Source of the DNA: [Mycobacterium] vasticus
Lineage (GTDB): Bacteria > Actinomycetota > Actinomycetes > Mycobacteriales > Mycobacteriaceae
Length of the DNA: 64,000 nucleotides
Direction: 5' to 3'
Assembly (NCBI RefSeq): GCF_020181595.1
Contig: NZ_CP084028.1
Location: 2,115,093-2,179,092 of the forward strand
The position numbers and the translations under genes are program-made. Within the stretch, counting starts at the first letter, position 1; every line of letters begins with the position of its first letter. This document shows, in pieces, positions 1 to 10,645 of the stretch. The notes under the pieces are model-generated. The model was not told the DNA's origin and made no database searches. It saw only the letters and a program-made list of their open reading frames with translations.

Positions 1-609
1 GTCGCACTGCTGGGATTCGTTCTGGCGCTGTTCCTGCGTGAGGTTCCGCTCAAGGAGTTGCCCGACAATTCGGCCAACCTCGGTGACGGCTTCGGCATGC
101 CCACCGACGAGACGTCGGACGAGCTGCTCGAGACTGCGGTCGGACGGCTGCTGCGCAACGAGCCGGGGGTGCGGCTGCGCAGTATCGCTATGCGGTCCGA
201 TTCCCCGCTGGATGTGGCCGGGTTGTGGACGGTGCTGCGCATTCATCGCTACACGCAGGTATTCCGGACCGCGCGGCTCAGCGACATCGGCAGGACGCTG
301 CGGGTGCCCTACGAAATCCTCGAACCCACCGTCGATCGTCTGGTGGCGGAGGGTTATGTACTGCGCGACGGCGATCACCTGGGCCTGACCCGAGCCGGCC
401 TGCGTCAGGTCGGCTTCGTATCGTCGCTGGTTCAGGAGTGGGTGGTGGACAAACTGGCCCGCTCGCCCGGCTTCGAGGGCCGGCCGGATCGTGGCGAGGT
501 GGAGGCGGCGCTGCAGCGGATCGCCTATCGCAGCCTCGCCGACCGTGATTGGGCGGTCCAGTCACCGGAGTTGGCCGGCTCCGCCCATGACGGCACCGCA
601 GCCCGCTAG
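1..609 (+). CDS. MFS drug-resistance transporter, C-terminal fragment with winged-helix tail (partial)
   Basis: The reading frame is open from the first base, so only about 202 C-terminal residues are present. The first dozen residues (VALLGFVLALFLREVPLKEL) look like the last membrane helix of a 14-helix drug:proton antiporter followed by its basic cytoplasmic end. The remaining 180 residues are soluble. Roughly residues 55-150 resemble a winged-helix fold (LSDIGRTLRVPYEILEPTV, then LVAEGYVLRDGDHLGLT). Such a tail is known on some mycobacterial MFS exporters of the Rv1877 type. An ATG at position 94 and a non-ATG start at 58 exist in frame, but the hydrophobic sequence upstream shows that these are internal. 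The gene ends 11 bases before the AhpD-like gene, so they may be co-transcribed. The substrate cannot be inferred. Confidence 0.8.
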   Translation, partial: VALLGFVLALFLREVPLKELPDNSANLGDGFGMPTDETSDELLETAVGRLLRNEPGVRLRSIAMRSDSPLDVAGLWTVLRIHRYTQVFRTARLSDIGRTLRVPYEILEPTVDRLVAEGYVLRDGDHLGLTRAGLRQVGFVSSLVQEWVVDKLARSPGFEGRPDRGEVEAALQRIAYRSLADRDWAVQSPELAGSAHDGTAAR

Positions 610-620
610 CATCGCTGGGT

Positions 621-1115
621 ATGAGCCGCATCGGAGACTTCGAAGCCCACGACATGATCGGCTGGATGGCCAAATCGCCTGAACTCGCCGCCGGCATCGG
701 GGGATTCAGCACCGCGGTCTACAACAAGGGCAGACTGCCGATGCGCACCCGTGAGCTGGCCCGGATGGTGATCGCCCAGGCCAACGAGTGCACGGTATGC
801 ATGAACACCCGCGACGCCGACGGCCCCGCCGCCGGGGTCAGCGAGGACCTCTACGACCACGCGGCACAGTGGCGCACCTGGGCGGGCTACAGCCCCCAGG
901 AACGCATCGCAGCAGAGTTCGCCCACCGATTCGCCACGGACCACACCGGCCTGCGCGACGACGAGGACTTCTGGTCGCGCTGCTCGGAGCACCTCAGTGA
1001 CGAGCTGCTCACCGACCTCGCGCTGTCGTGTGCGCTGTGGGTCGGCATGGGACGGCTGCTGCGCACCCTGGACATCGGGCAGGCCTGCGCATTCACCCTG
1101 CCCAGCCGGGTCTGA
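621..1115 (+). CDS. Carboxymuconolactone decarboxylase / AhpD-like protein
   Basis: A 164-residue protein of the AhpD/CMD superfamily. The signature is the CxxC pair Cys57-Cys60 in ANECTVCMNTRDADG, followed by a helix with a conserved acidic and His-containing segment (residues 90-115, ERIAAEFAHRFATDH). In AhpD the two cysteines form a redox centre that reduces peroxiredoxin, while other family members are decarboxylases. The sequence supports redox or peroxidase support chemistry but not a specific substrate. It starts 11 bases after the transporter fragment and is followed after 17 bases by a CocE-like hydrolase, so a short plus-strand operon is likely. Confidence 0.85.
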   Translation: MSRIGDFEAHDMIGWMAKSPELAAGIGGFSTAVYNKGRLPMRTRELARMVIAQANECTVCMNTRDADGPAAGVSEDLYDHAAQWRTWAGYSPQERIAAEFAHRFATDHTGLRDDEDFWSRCSEHLSDELLTDLALSCALWVGMGRLLRTLDIGQACAFTLPSRV

Positions 1116-1132
1116 CCCGGCGCGGGGCGTTG

Positions 1133-3088
1133 GTGGCCGGAGTGTGGGGGCGCCGGGCCGGCTGGGCGCTGGCCATGGCCGGGGCGGCCGGGGCGGCTGG
1201 TCTGGCGCTGCGAAACGCCGGTGGCGCCAAGGCCCGTAAGCACAACCCCGCGCCGTTCGATCCGCCCTGGAGCGCCCCGCCGGCGCAGTTCGGTATCGGA
1301 ATACACCGCAACGTGGCGGTGCCGATGAGCGACGGGATCGTGCTGCGCGCCGATATTCACTACCCGACCGTGCCCGAGACCGGGGCGCCGGCGGCCGGGC
1401 CGTTTCCGGTGCTGCTGTCGGTGACCCCCTACGGCAAACTGGCGCCGCCGCCGGCGGCGCAGATCGGCGGCGGTCCGGCACCGCACCTGATCCGGCGCGG
1501 CTATATCGAGGTGATGGTCGACGTCCGTGGCACCGGGGCATCAGGCGGGTCGTTCGAGATGTTCGGCGCGGACCAGACCCGCGACGGCGTCGAACTGGTC
1601 ACCTGGGCCTCGACTCTGCCCAACGCCAACGGCCGGGTCGGCATGTTCGGCATCTCCTACCTGGCCATCAACCAGTTGTTCACCGCGTCCGCGGTCGGGC
1701 CGGACTCACCCCTGAAGGCCATCTTTCCGGTGATGGCCGCCAACGACTTCTACCGGGACGCCGCCACCATGGGCGGGGTGTCGCACCTGCGCACCGTGCG
1801 TGCGTACGGCTCGGTGTACCGGCTGCTCAACGTTCTCAACCCGACCCTGGAGTTCTTCACCCCCGGCGGGCACCCGCGCCCGCGCGCCGGCGGGTTCGCC
1901 GCAGTGCGGCAACGCGGCAAAGATCAGCGGGGCTACTTCGAGCCGCTGGTCGACGAGGCGCGCACCGGCGGTGACGCCGCCTTCGACGGGCCGTTCTGGG
2001 ACACCATGCGACCGGACCTGATCCTGCCCGACATTGCCGCCAACAATGTCGCAGTCCTGTTGACCGGCGGCTGGCACGATGCTTTCCAACGCGGAGCGCC
2101 GCTGAACTACGCGGCGTTGCAGAACGCCTGCACCGGTCGGCCGGTGACTGCACCGATGCAGCCCGGACAACCGCTGAGCGACCGGATCAGGCTGATGATG
2201 GGGCCGTGGTACCACGTGTCGGACTACGACGGCCTCAACATCGTGGATCTGCAGCTGCGCTGGTTCGACTACTGGCTCAAAGACGATGCGGCCGCGGCGA
2301 TGTCGGGTGCGCCGTTCACTTTCACCGCCATCGGCGGCCGGCGCTGGTACCACACCCGGGAATACCCGATCCCCGAAGCGACACCGGCGAAGCTGTACCT
2401 CGCACACGCCGGGCGGTTGAGCGCCGACGCCCCGGCCGAGCAGACCCTTGTCGCCCTGCCGTACCGCTCGCGCGGCCCGATGTCCGGACGCAGCCTCGAA
2501 CAATGGTCGTTGGGGCTCAACAGTTTCGTCACCTCGTCGGCGGGCGGCCGTACTCGCCACGATCAGGACAACCGCCGGGTGCAACGCGGTGCCCTGACCT
2601 ACACCAGCGAGCGGTTTGACTCGCCGACCCTGATCGCCGGGCCGATCACGCTGAGCATCCAGGCGACGGCCGACACCACCGAGACGTTGTGGGTGGCCCA
2701 CCTCGACGACGTCGCGCCGGAGGGCGTCAATCGCCCGCTGACCATGGGAGCGCTGCTCGGCTCCCACCGCCAACTCGACCCGGACCGCACCTGGTACCTG
2801 CCGGACGGCACCGTGCTGCGCCCGCATCACATCAGCACCCGGGCTGCGGTGCGGCCGGTGGTGCCGGGCGAGCCGACCCGCTACGACATCGAGATCTTCC
2901 CGACCGCGGCGCTGATCGCACCGGGGCATCGGCTGCGACTGACCGTGACCACCTACGATTTCCCGCACCTGGTGCCGAACGAGCCGGCATGCCGGGCCTT
3001 GGCCGGCGGTCTCTATCAGGTACACCAGGGTGGGGCGACTCCGTCGTGCTTGTTGCTGCCGCTGGCCGATCCGGACCGCCTGGATTGA
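1133..3088 (+). CDS. CocE/NonD family alpha/beta hydrolase (X-Pro dipeptidyl-peptidase S15 type)
   Basis: About 651 residues, usual for CocE-type esterases. The N-terminal part is an alpha/beta hydrolase with the typical VDVRGTGASGG loop and the nucleophile Ser175 in FGISYLAINQ. A GGWHD segment carries the likely catalytic Asp and MGPWYHVSD the catalytic His. The C-terminal 200 residues form the jelly-roll domain of the family (ITLSIQATADTTETLWVAHL). The first 30 residues contain a basic and then hydrophobic stretch (RRAGWALAMAGAAGAAGLAL), so the enzyme may be exported or membrane-anchored. I chose GTG 1133 because it follows the previous stop by 17 bases. TTG 1130 and GTG 1142 are alternatives, and a longer frame from 1028 would overlap the upstream gene. 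Substrate unknown: acyl esters or amides are typical. Confidence 0.87.
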   Translation: MAGVWGRRAGWALAMAGAAGAAGLALRNAGGAKARKHNPAPFDPPWSAPPAQFGIGIHRNVAVPMSDGIVLRADIHYPTVPETGAPAAGPFPVLLSVTPYGKLAPPPAAQIGGGPAPHLIRRGYIEVMVDVRGTGASGGSFEMFGADQTRDGVELVTWASTLPNANGRVGMFGISYLAINQLFTASAVGPDSPLKAIFPVMAANDFYRDAATMGGVSHLRTVRAYGSVYRLLNVLNPTLEFFTPGGHPRPRAGGFAAVRQRGKDQRGYFEPLVDEARTGGDAAFDGPFWDTMRPDLILPDIAANNVAVLLTGGWHDAFQRGAPLNYAALQNACTGRPVTAPMQPGQPLSDRIRLMMGPWYHVSDYDGLNIVDLQLRWFDYWLKDDAAAAMSGAPFTFTAIGGRRWYHTREYPIPEATPAKLYLAHAGRLSADAPAEQTLVALPYRSRGPMSGRSLEQWSLGLNSFVTSSAGGRTRHDQDNRRVQRGALTYTSERFDSPTLIAGPITLSIQATADTTETLWVAHLDDVAPEGVNRPLTMGALLGSHRQLDPDRTWYLPDGTVLRPHHISTRAAVRPVVPGEPTRYDIEIFPTAALIAPGHRLRLTVTTYDFPHLVPNEPACRALAGGLYQVHQGGATPSCLLLPLADPDRLD

Positions 3089-3547
3089 CTAGCCCTGTTC
3101 GACGACGTCGCGGATGCGCTCGAGGGTGCGCCGCATGTCACGGATGTTGTTGCGCTGCCGGAGAAAACCGCCGAACGCGTAGTAGTAGACGTTGGTCAGG
3201 AAGGAGTCTGCCAGCCGGAAGGACTCGGTGACGTCGGTGCCGTCCGCGGTGGGGGACAGCTCATAGCGCCACTTGTTCAGGGCCCGATCGCCGGCGAGCA
3301 CCGCGAACTCGAACACCCGCCCCGGCTCGCATTCGGTGACGCGGCAGACCGTCCAGTACACCGGCCCGATGCCGTTGCGCTTGACGTGGCCGCGGAAACG
3401 GGCCCCGGCCGCCGGACCGGTTGCACCGTCGAGCCATTCGGCTTCGAAGGTCTCCGGGGAGAACTGCCCGATCTTGCGGACGTCGGCCACCAGATCCCAG
3501 ATCCGTTCGGCTGGAGCCGCCATGTGGACTGTCGCTGAACCCTGCAT
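3089..3547 (-). CDS. SRPBCC (START/polyketide-cyclase-like) family protein
   Basis: A 152-residue single-domain protein with the pattern of the SRPBCC hydrophobic-ligand fold: N-terminal strand and helix (ATVHMAAPAERIWDLVADV), then FSPETFEAEWLDG, and a long C-terminal helix (NNIRDMRRTLERIRDVVEQ). Mycobacteria encode many such proteins with unknown ligands. A start 42 bases further upstream is possible, but ATG 3547 gives the usual family N-terminus. Its stop is immediately next to the stop of the CocE-like gene (convergent). It lies downstream of fbpB on the same strand, but a strong terminator separates them. A similar SRPBCC gene occurs near fbpB in M. tuberculosis, from memory. Confidence 0.8.
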   Translation of the reverse strand: MQGSATVHMAAPAERIWDLVADVRKIGQFSPETFEAEWLDGATGPAAGARFRGHVKRNGIGPVYWTVCRVTECEPGRVFEFAVLAGDRALNKWRYELSPTADGTDVTESFRLADSFLTNVYYYAFGGFLRQRNNIRDMRRTLERIRDVVEQG

Positions 3548-3595
3548 GCTCGCAATCAAAGCATTCCCGGCCTTGCGTGGTAACCCCACCCGGTG

Positions 3596-3638
3596 AAAAA
3601 AGCTCTGCGCCCCACCCGGAATCGGGTGGGGCGCAGAG
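3596..3638 (-). terminator. Rho-independent terminator of the antigen 85 gene
   Basis: A perfect 16-bp inverted repeat: CTCTGCGCCCCACCCG at 3603-3618 pairs with its complement at 3623-3638 around a GAAT tetraloop. On the minus strand the stem is followed, after one base, by six T residues (3601-3596). It sits 25 bases after the fbpB stop and before the SRPBCC start, so it should end fbpB transcripts. Confidence 0.9.
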
Positions 3639-3662
3639 GTCAGATCTCGGTGCTGGTGAGAC

Positions 3663-4952
<1,290 letters not shown>

Positions 4953-6065
4953 TTGGATACGGTACTAGGGCTGGCACTGACACCGACGACGCTCGGATGG
5001 GTGATAGCCGAGGGACCCGTGGAGGACGCCTCGACGGTGGCCGGCGATGAGTTCGGCGTTGACCGCAATGGCCCGGGACTGGACGCTGTGAGCATGGCTG
5101 CGGCGGCATCTGCCGTCGCGGTTCGCGCGCGCACCATGACCGCAGCGCGTGGAGACCGGCTGCACGGAGTGGGCGTCACCTGGAGTGACGACGCCACGGT
5201 GGCCGCTGCATTGCTGCTGGAGTCGCTCGCCGATGCCGGGTTCGACAACGTGGTGCCGGTGCGCTTCGGTGATGCGGCGGGCTCGCTCGCTACCGGAGTC
5301 GGCCGGCGCAGCGGCCGCACGGCGGTGTGTGTCATCGAACCCGGAATGGCCACCCTGGTGCCGCTGGGCGGCGCGGACGCCGGCGACATCACCTCCTGCG
5401 CGATCGGCGGTACCGATGAGGTGACCGGTTGGCTGGCCGACGCCTTCGCGGCGGCCGCTGACCGGCCCGAGGTGTTGCTGGTGGCCGGCTCGATGAGGGG
5501 AATGGACCGGCTCGGCCGCCGCCTGGAATCCAAGCTGAAGGTGCCGGTGTTCGTCCAAGGTGGTGCTCAACAGGCGTTGGCGCGGGGTGCGGCGCTGGCG
5601 CTGGCGCCGCACGCCGACCTGGCCGGCGCGTCGTTCGCGGGGCACCCGGGCGGGTCGGCTGATCGGTCGGCACGCCGGATGTCGTTGTCCTACGCCGGGG
5701 CGTTGACGATGCTGACCGGCGGAGCGGTCACGTTCGTGGCCTCGGTGTCGGCGGCCGTGAGCATGCAGCTTTCCCCGAGCAAGGACGTCCCGAACTCCAC
5801 GCCGCCCGAACGCGTGACGATGGCGCACGTCGCGGCACCGGCAAAGGTTCCCGAGAAGGCAAGCGAGAAGGTGCCCGAGACGGTGGAGGCCCCCGCGCCC
5901 AAGGTCGAAGCCCCGCCGCCCCCGACCGACACGCCCGAGGGCGCGCTGGTGGAGCTCCAAACGCTGTGGGATGCACCGGCCATGGAGCCCGGCCCGCCGC
6001 CTCAGGGCTCGCCGACGCTGCTGGATCGGTTTCGGCAGCACATTCCGCGCCTGCCGGCCCGCTGA
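4953..6065 (+). CDS. Mycobacterial DUF7159-type membrane protein with Hsp70/actin-like N-terminal domain
   Basis: The start was set at TTG 4953, giving MDTVLGLALTPTTLGWVIAEG, which is the usual opening of this mycobacteria-specific family. A GGGGCAAG ribosome site precedes it, and another TTG lies 15 bases upstream. Residues 1-230 look like an actin/Hsp70-type fold (GLALTPTTLGWV, then VCVIEPGMATLVPLGG, then LLVAGSMRGMDRLG). One membrane helix follows (near residue 245-270, AGALTMLTGGAVTFVASVSA). The extracytoplasmic tail is rich in Pro, Ala, Lys and Glu (KVPEKASEKVPETVEAPAP). The layout suggests a membrane-anchored sensor or scaffold, but no function is known to me. Convergent with the YceI gene, whose stop lies one base away. 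Confidence 0.75.
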   Translation: MDTVLGLALTPTTLGWVIAEGPVEDASTVAGDEFGVDRNGPGLDAVSMAAAASAVAVRARTMTAARGDRLHGVGVTWSDDATVAAALLLESLADAGFDNVVPVRFGDAAGSLATGVGRRSGRTAVCVIEPGMATLVPLGGADAGDITSCAIGGTDEVTGWLADAFAAAADRPEVLLVAGSMRGMDRLGRRLESKLKVPVFVQGGAQQALARGAALALAPHADLAGASFAGHPGGSADRSARRMSLSYAGALTMLTGGAVTFVASVSAAVSMQLSPSKDVPNSTPPERVTMAHVAAPAKVPEKASEKVPETVEAPAPKVEAPPPPTDTPEGALVELQTLWDAPAMEPGPPPQGSPTLLDRFRQHIPRLPAR

Positions 6066-6066
6066 T

Positions 6067-6615
6067 TCAGGACCCGGGCACCGCCGGCACGGTCGCCGTC
6101 ATCGACACCGTCACCTCATCGGCGACCTGCATCGCGCCCATCAGCATCGAATAGCGCCGCACGCCGAAGTCGCTGTGGCGCACCCGGCTCTCCGCGTCGA
6201 CCCGGCCCGCCTCGTTCACCCGCACCTGGACGACATGCCGCTGGGTCCGGCCCCGGATCTGCAGCGTCCCGGCCAACCGATAGCCACTCTCGGCCGGCTC
6301 GATATCGTTGCACTCGAACAGGATTCGCGGGTATTTGCCGCTGCCGAGGCACTTGAGCGCGTTGCCGCGGATCAACGCCTTCTCCGGGGTGGTCAGCGGT
6401 GTCAGCCCACCGTCACCTCGCAGTACCTGCAATGCGTCAACCTCGATGGACAGGCTGACCGAGGTGGGCCGACCCGACGACCACCGCACCCTTGCTTGCC
6501 AGCGCGACATGGAGATCGTGAGGCGGTGGCCCATCTTGGCGGCTCGGCCGGCCACGTCGGTGCCGATCTGCAGACGGCCCTGCGATTCGTCGAACTGCGT
6601 CTGCGTGTCGGCCAT
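6067..6615 (-). CDS. YceI-like family protein
   Basis: A 182-residue protein with the YceI lipocalin-like pattern. It opens DESQGRLQIGTDVAGRAAKMGHRLTI, where the VAGRAAKMGHRL segment is the classic first-strand/His motif. Later come SVSLSIEVDALQVL, GTLQIRGRTQRHVVQV and the C-terminal VRHSDFGVRRYSMLMGAMQVADEV. YceI proteins bind isoprenoid or long-chain lipids in a barrel. No signal peptide is visible here, unlike the E. coli periplasmic member, so the protein is probably cytosolic. It faces the DUF7159-type gene tail to tail and diverges from the secreted-protein gene 116 bases away. Confidence 0.85.
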   Translation of the reverse strand: MADTQTQFDESQGRLQIGTDVAGRAAKMGHRLTISMSRWQARVRWSSGRPTSVSLSIEVDALQVLRGDGGLTPLTTPEKALIRGNALKCLGSGKYPRILFECNDIEPAESGYRLAGTLQIRGRTQRHVVQVRVNEAGRVDAESRVRHSDFGVRRYSMLMGAMQVADEVTVSMTATVPAVPGS

Positions 6616-6731
6616 CTGCGGGACTTTAGTGGGCCGACAATCGGTGGATTCACCGAAGACGCCCGGCGGGTACCGGTTAGGCTTCCCTGTCGGGGCCTCG
6701 TGGCCCGGATCGACAGGATTAAGGGCGACTA

Positions 6732-7154
6732 ATGATTCGTGAACTGGCCGCAGCAGCTCTCATCGCCGGCGCCGCAGGTGTGACAGCGGCGCTCGGGGCA
6801 CCGGCCGCCGGCGCCTACCCGGGTGACGTACCGGGGATGGCCGAGGGGCAGCGACAGGGCGACGCTTGCTACAGCTGGGAGCGCTACATCTACGGCCACG
6901 GCCCCAACGGCCAGGCGCTGGCGTGTCACTTCATCGCCAACCAATGGCCGCCGAAGGACACCGGGTTCTGGCAGATCTCGAACCCGCTCTACGGAGTGCA
7001 GGACATCGGTTCGCCCTGTCCGAATCCGCAGTCGGCCGCACAGTCACCCGACGGGTTGCCGCTGCTGTGCATGGGTGCACGGGGTTGGCAGCCGGGCATC
7101 TACACCGGCGGCATCGGACCGTACTTCCCGCCCGGGATCGCTCAGGTCGGCTGA
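6732..7154 (+). CDS. Secreted hypothetical protein with four cysteines
   Basis: A 140-residue exported protein. A Sec-type signal peptide (about residues 1-28) ends at PAAGA before YPGDVPGM. The mature part has four Cys residues (DACYSW, LACHFI, SPCPNP, LLCMG) that could form two disulfides, and many aromatic, Gly and Pro residues. It resembles the small exported protein Rv1891 of M. tuberculosis in size and position relative to fbpB, from memory. No enzymatic motif is seen. The gene ends 20 bases before the gnd-type dehydrogenase, so the two are probably co-transcribed. Confidence 0.75.
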   Translation: MIRELAAAALIAGAAGVTAALGAPAAGAYPGDVPGMAEGQRQGDACYSWERYIYGHGPNGQALACHFIANQWPPKDTGFWQISNPLYGVQDIGSPCPNPQSAAQSPDGLPLLCMGARGWQPGIYTGGIGPYFPPGIAQVG

Positions 7155-7174
7155 CTTCGACTAACCTCGACGTC

Positions 7175-8197
7175 ATGCGATTGGGCATGATCGGCCTCGG
7201 CCGGATGGGAGCCAATCTCGTCCGGCGGCTGACAGACGGTGGCCATGAATGCGTGGTCTATGACCACAATCCCGATGCCGTGGCAGCATTGACCGGCGAA
7301 CCCGGTGTCACGGGGGTGTCCTCGACGTCCGAGCTGGCGATGAACCTGTCCGCCCCGCGGGTGGTGTGGGTGATGGTGCCGGCCGGCGACATCACCGCGG
7401 GCGTCATCGAGGAGCTGGCCGGAATCCTGGCGCCCGGCGACATCGTGATCGACGGCGGCAATTCGTACTACCGCGACGACCTGGCACATGCGAAACTGCT
7501 GTCCGACAAAGGCATTCACCTGCTGGACTGCGGCACCAGCGGCGGGGTCTGGGGCCGCGAGCGCGGTTACTGCCTGATGGTCGGCGGCGACCGCGATGCG
7601 TTCGACACCGCCGAGCCGATTTTCGCCACGGTGGCACCGGGTGTGGAGGCGGCGCCGCGCACGCCGGGCCGCGAGGGTGACGTCAGCCAGGCCGAGAACG
7701 GCTATCTGTACTGCGGCCCGTCCGGGGCGGGGCACTTCGTGAAGATGGTGCACAACGGAATCGAGTACGGGATGATGGCCTCGATCGCCGAGGGTCTCAA
7801 CATCTTGCACCACGCAAACATCGGCAAGGTGGCTCAGCAGGGCGATGCCGAGACGGCGCCGTTGAGCCATCCCGAGTACTACCAGTACGACATCGACATC
7901 GAGGCGGTCACCGAGGTCTGGCGACGCGGCAGCGTGATCGGCTCCTGGCTGCTGGACCTCACCGCCGGCGCCTTGCAGAAGTCGCCGGCACTTGAGGAGT
8001 TCGCCGGCCGGGTCTCCGACTCCGGTGAGGGCCGCTGGACCGTCATCGCCGCGATCGACGAGGGCGTGCCGGCGCCGGTGCTGACCACCGCGCTGTACGC
8101 GCGTTTCGCGTCACGTCACCTGTTCGAATTCGGCGCCAAGGTGCTCTCGGCGATGCGCAAGCAGTTCGGCGGGCACGACGAGAAGCCCGACGCTTAG
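7175..8197 (+). CDS. gnd: 6-phosphogluconate dehydrogenase, decarboxylating (short gnd type)
   Basis: A 340-residue enzyme of the short gnd/YqeC branch, which oxidises 6-phosphogluconate to ribulose 5-phosphate and CO2 in the cytosol. The Rossmann motif GLGRMGANL is at residues 7-15. VVWVMVPAG and IDGGNSYYRDD follow, and the catalytic helix GHFVKMVHNGIEYGMM contains the Lys and Asn-Gly typical of the family. Classical Gnd is about 480 residues; this length matches the shorter enzymes such as M. tuberculosis gnd2. ATG 7175 was chosen because it starts directly with MRLGMIGLGRMG; a longer in-frame extension overlaps the secreted-protein gene. The cofactor (NAD, NADP or F420) cannot be read from sequence alone. 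Confidence 0.92.
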   Translation: MRLGMIGLGRMGANLVRRLTDGGHECVVYDHNPDAVAALTGEPGVTGVSSTSELAMNLSAPRVVWVMVPAGDITAGVIEELAGILAPGDIVIDGGNSYYRDDLAHAKLLSDKGIHLLDCGTSGGVWGRERGYCLMVGGDRDAFDTAEPIFATVAPGVEAAPRTPGREGDVSQAENGYLYCGPSGAGHFVKMVHNGIEYGMMASIAEGLNILHHANIGKVAQQGDAETAPLSHPEYYQYDIDIEAVTEVWRRGSVIGSWLLDLTAGALQKSPALEEFAGRVSDSGEGRWTVIAAIDEGVPAPVLTTALYARFASRHLFEFGAKVLSAMRKQFGGHDEKPDA

Positions 8198-8226
8198 CGA
8201 AGATCCTGGCCGCCCACCGGCCCGGC

Positions 8227-9168
8227 GTGCCAGTATTGGGGATGCCGCGGGTGATCAACCTGATCGCGTTGCTGGTGGTGGCCGGGGCCGCGACGCAGGG
8301 GTATCTGCCCGGTGTCGTCGGCGAGCCACGACAGCCGACCGCCGCAAGTCCGGCCGAGACCATCATTTTGGCTGTGCTGTTGGCGGTATCGGTGGGCGCC
8401 GTAGCCATCGCTACGGTGAGTCGGCTGCGTCACCCGCGCGCGGCAGCCGGCAGCATGGGGCAGCTGGCCGAGTCACCCCTGGGCGGTCGGGGACGGCTGT
8501 CCTGGCGGGTGCTGCTGATCGCATTGGCGGCAGTGGCGCTGGCGCTGGTGGCGATCGTCGTGTTCGCGGAGCTGGGTGGCATGCACCGTTTCTCGATCCC
8601 GGTCGAACTGCCCGACTCGCGAAGCGGTGTGCCCGCGTCGCCATCCGCCCCGGGGACACCGGTCCCACCGGCACCGCCCTCGGCTCCTGGCCCGGACGGT
8701 TCAGTGGCCGGCCTGTTGCTGTTCAGCGCCGTGGCGACGGTGCTGCTGGCCGCCCTGGTCACCGCGCGCCCTCGCCGCGGCCGCGTTCGGCCATCGGCTA
8801 CCGACGGCGCGCCGGTCGTTGTGCCCGGACCCGCCGCGGATGAAACCCTGGTCCGGGTAGCTGAGCTGGGATTGACCCGGATCGCCGACCGCAGTCGTGG
8901 ACCGCGGGAGGCGATCATCGCCTGCTACGCGGCGATGGAGCGCCACCTGGCCGACGTCCCCGATGTCGCACCACGGCAGTGTGACACTCCCACCGAGGTG
9001 CTGGCCCGCGCCGTCGACCATCATGCGCTGGCGTCGGACAACGCCTCCCGGCTGGTGGAGCTGTTCACCGAGGCGCGGTTCAGTCCCCACCAGATGACCG
9101 AGCAAGACCGCGCCGATGCTGTCGCGATACTGCGGCTGGTGCTCGACGAATTGCGGGCTGCGACATGA
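8227..9168 (+). CDS. DUF4129 domain membrane protein, first gene of a moxR3-type operon
   Basis: A 313-residue protein with hydrophobic segments near residues 5-20, 38-58, 95-117 and 157-180, separated by a Pro-rich loop (residues 130-155). Its C-terminal 100 residues match DUF4129 (REAIIACYAAMERHLADV, then ASRLVELFTEARFSPHQM). DUF4129 proteins regularly accompany MoxR ATPases and DUF58 proteins. It begins 29 bases after gnd, and its stop overlaps the next start as ATGA. GTG 8227 is the start used; ATG 8242 (MPRVINLIALL) is equally plausible. Gene order and sizes match Rv3166c-Rv3162c, from memory. Confidence 0.82.
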   Translation: MPVLGMPRVINLIALLVVAGAATQGYLPGVVGEPRQPTAASPAETIILAVLLAVSVGAVAIATVSRLRHPRAAAGSMGQLAESPLGGRGRLSWRVLLIALAAVALALVAIVVFAELGGMHRFSIPVELPDSRSGVPASPSAPGTPVPPAPPSAPGPDGSVAGLLLFSAVATVLLAALVTARPRRGRVRPSATDGAPVVVPGPAADETLVRVAELGLTRIADRSRGPREAIIACYAAMERHLADVPDVAPRQCDTPTEVLARAVDHHALASDNASRLVELFTEARFSPHQMTEQDRADAVAILRLVLDELRAAT

Positions 9169-9646
9169 AAATATTTGCGATGCAAGCGGTCCTGCTGGTA
9201 ATCGCGGTGGAGCTGGTGGCATTGGTGCTACACCGGCCGCAGTGGCTGGCGTGGGCGGCAGGCGCTGCGATTGCGGTGCCGCTGGCCGGAATCCGGCGCA
9301 TGCTGGCGGCGAACGCGGGTTCGCCCACGGAGCCGATGGTCGTTGACGAACTCGGAGAATCATTGCGGCGGTGGCTGTCTGGCACGGAAGCCAGGATCCG
9401 TTGGGCGGAGTCGACGCGGGCGGACTGGGATCGACGCTGGCGCCCGATCCTGGCCAGCCGTTTCGAGGTCTCCACCGGTCAGAGGCGGGCGAAGGACCCC
9501 GCGACGTTCAGCGCCAACGGGGCGATGCTGTTCGGCGACGAGCTGTGGCCGTGGGTGGATCCGGGCAATGTCGCTCCCGCGGGAGAACGCGGGCCGGGAC
9601 CGGGACGCGCTGTGTTGGAGGAGATCCTGCACCGGCTGGAGGAGCG

Positions 9647-9650
<4 letters not shown>
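9165..9650 (+). CDS. Small membrane protein of the moxR3-type operon
   Basis: A 161-residue protein. Two adjacent hydrophobic helices at the N-terminus (residues 5-22 and 26-43, LLVIAVELVALVLHRPQWLAWAAGAAIAVPLAG) are followed by a cytosolic domain rich in Arg and Trp (EARIRWAESTRADWDRRWRPI). It starts inside the stop of the DUF4129 gene (ATGA) and its own stop overlaps the MoxR start, so translation is coupled on both sides. I do not recognise a named domain. The size agrees with the corresponding gene of the mycobacterial moxR3 cluster. A role in assembling or tethering the MoxR complex at the membrane is inference. Confidence 0.75.
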
Positions 9651-10641
<991 letters not shown>

Positions 10642-10645
<4 letters not shown>

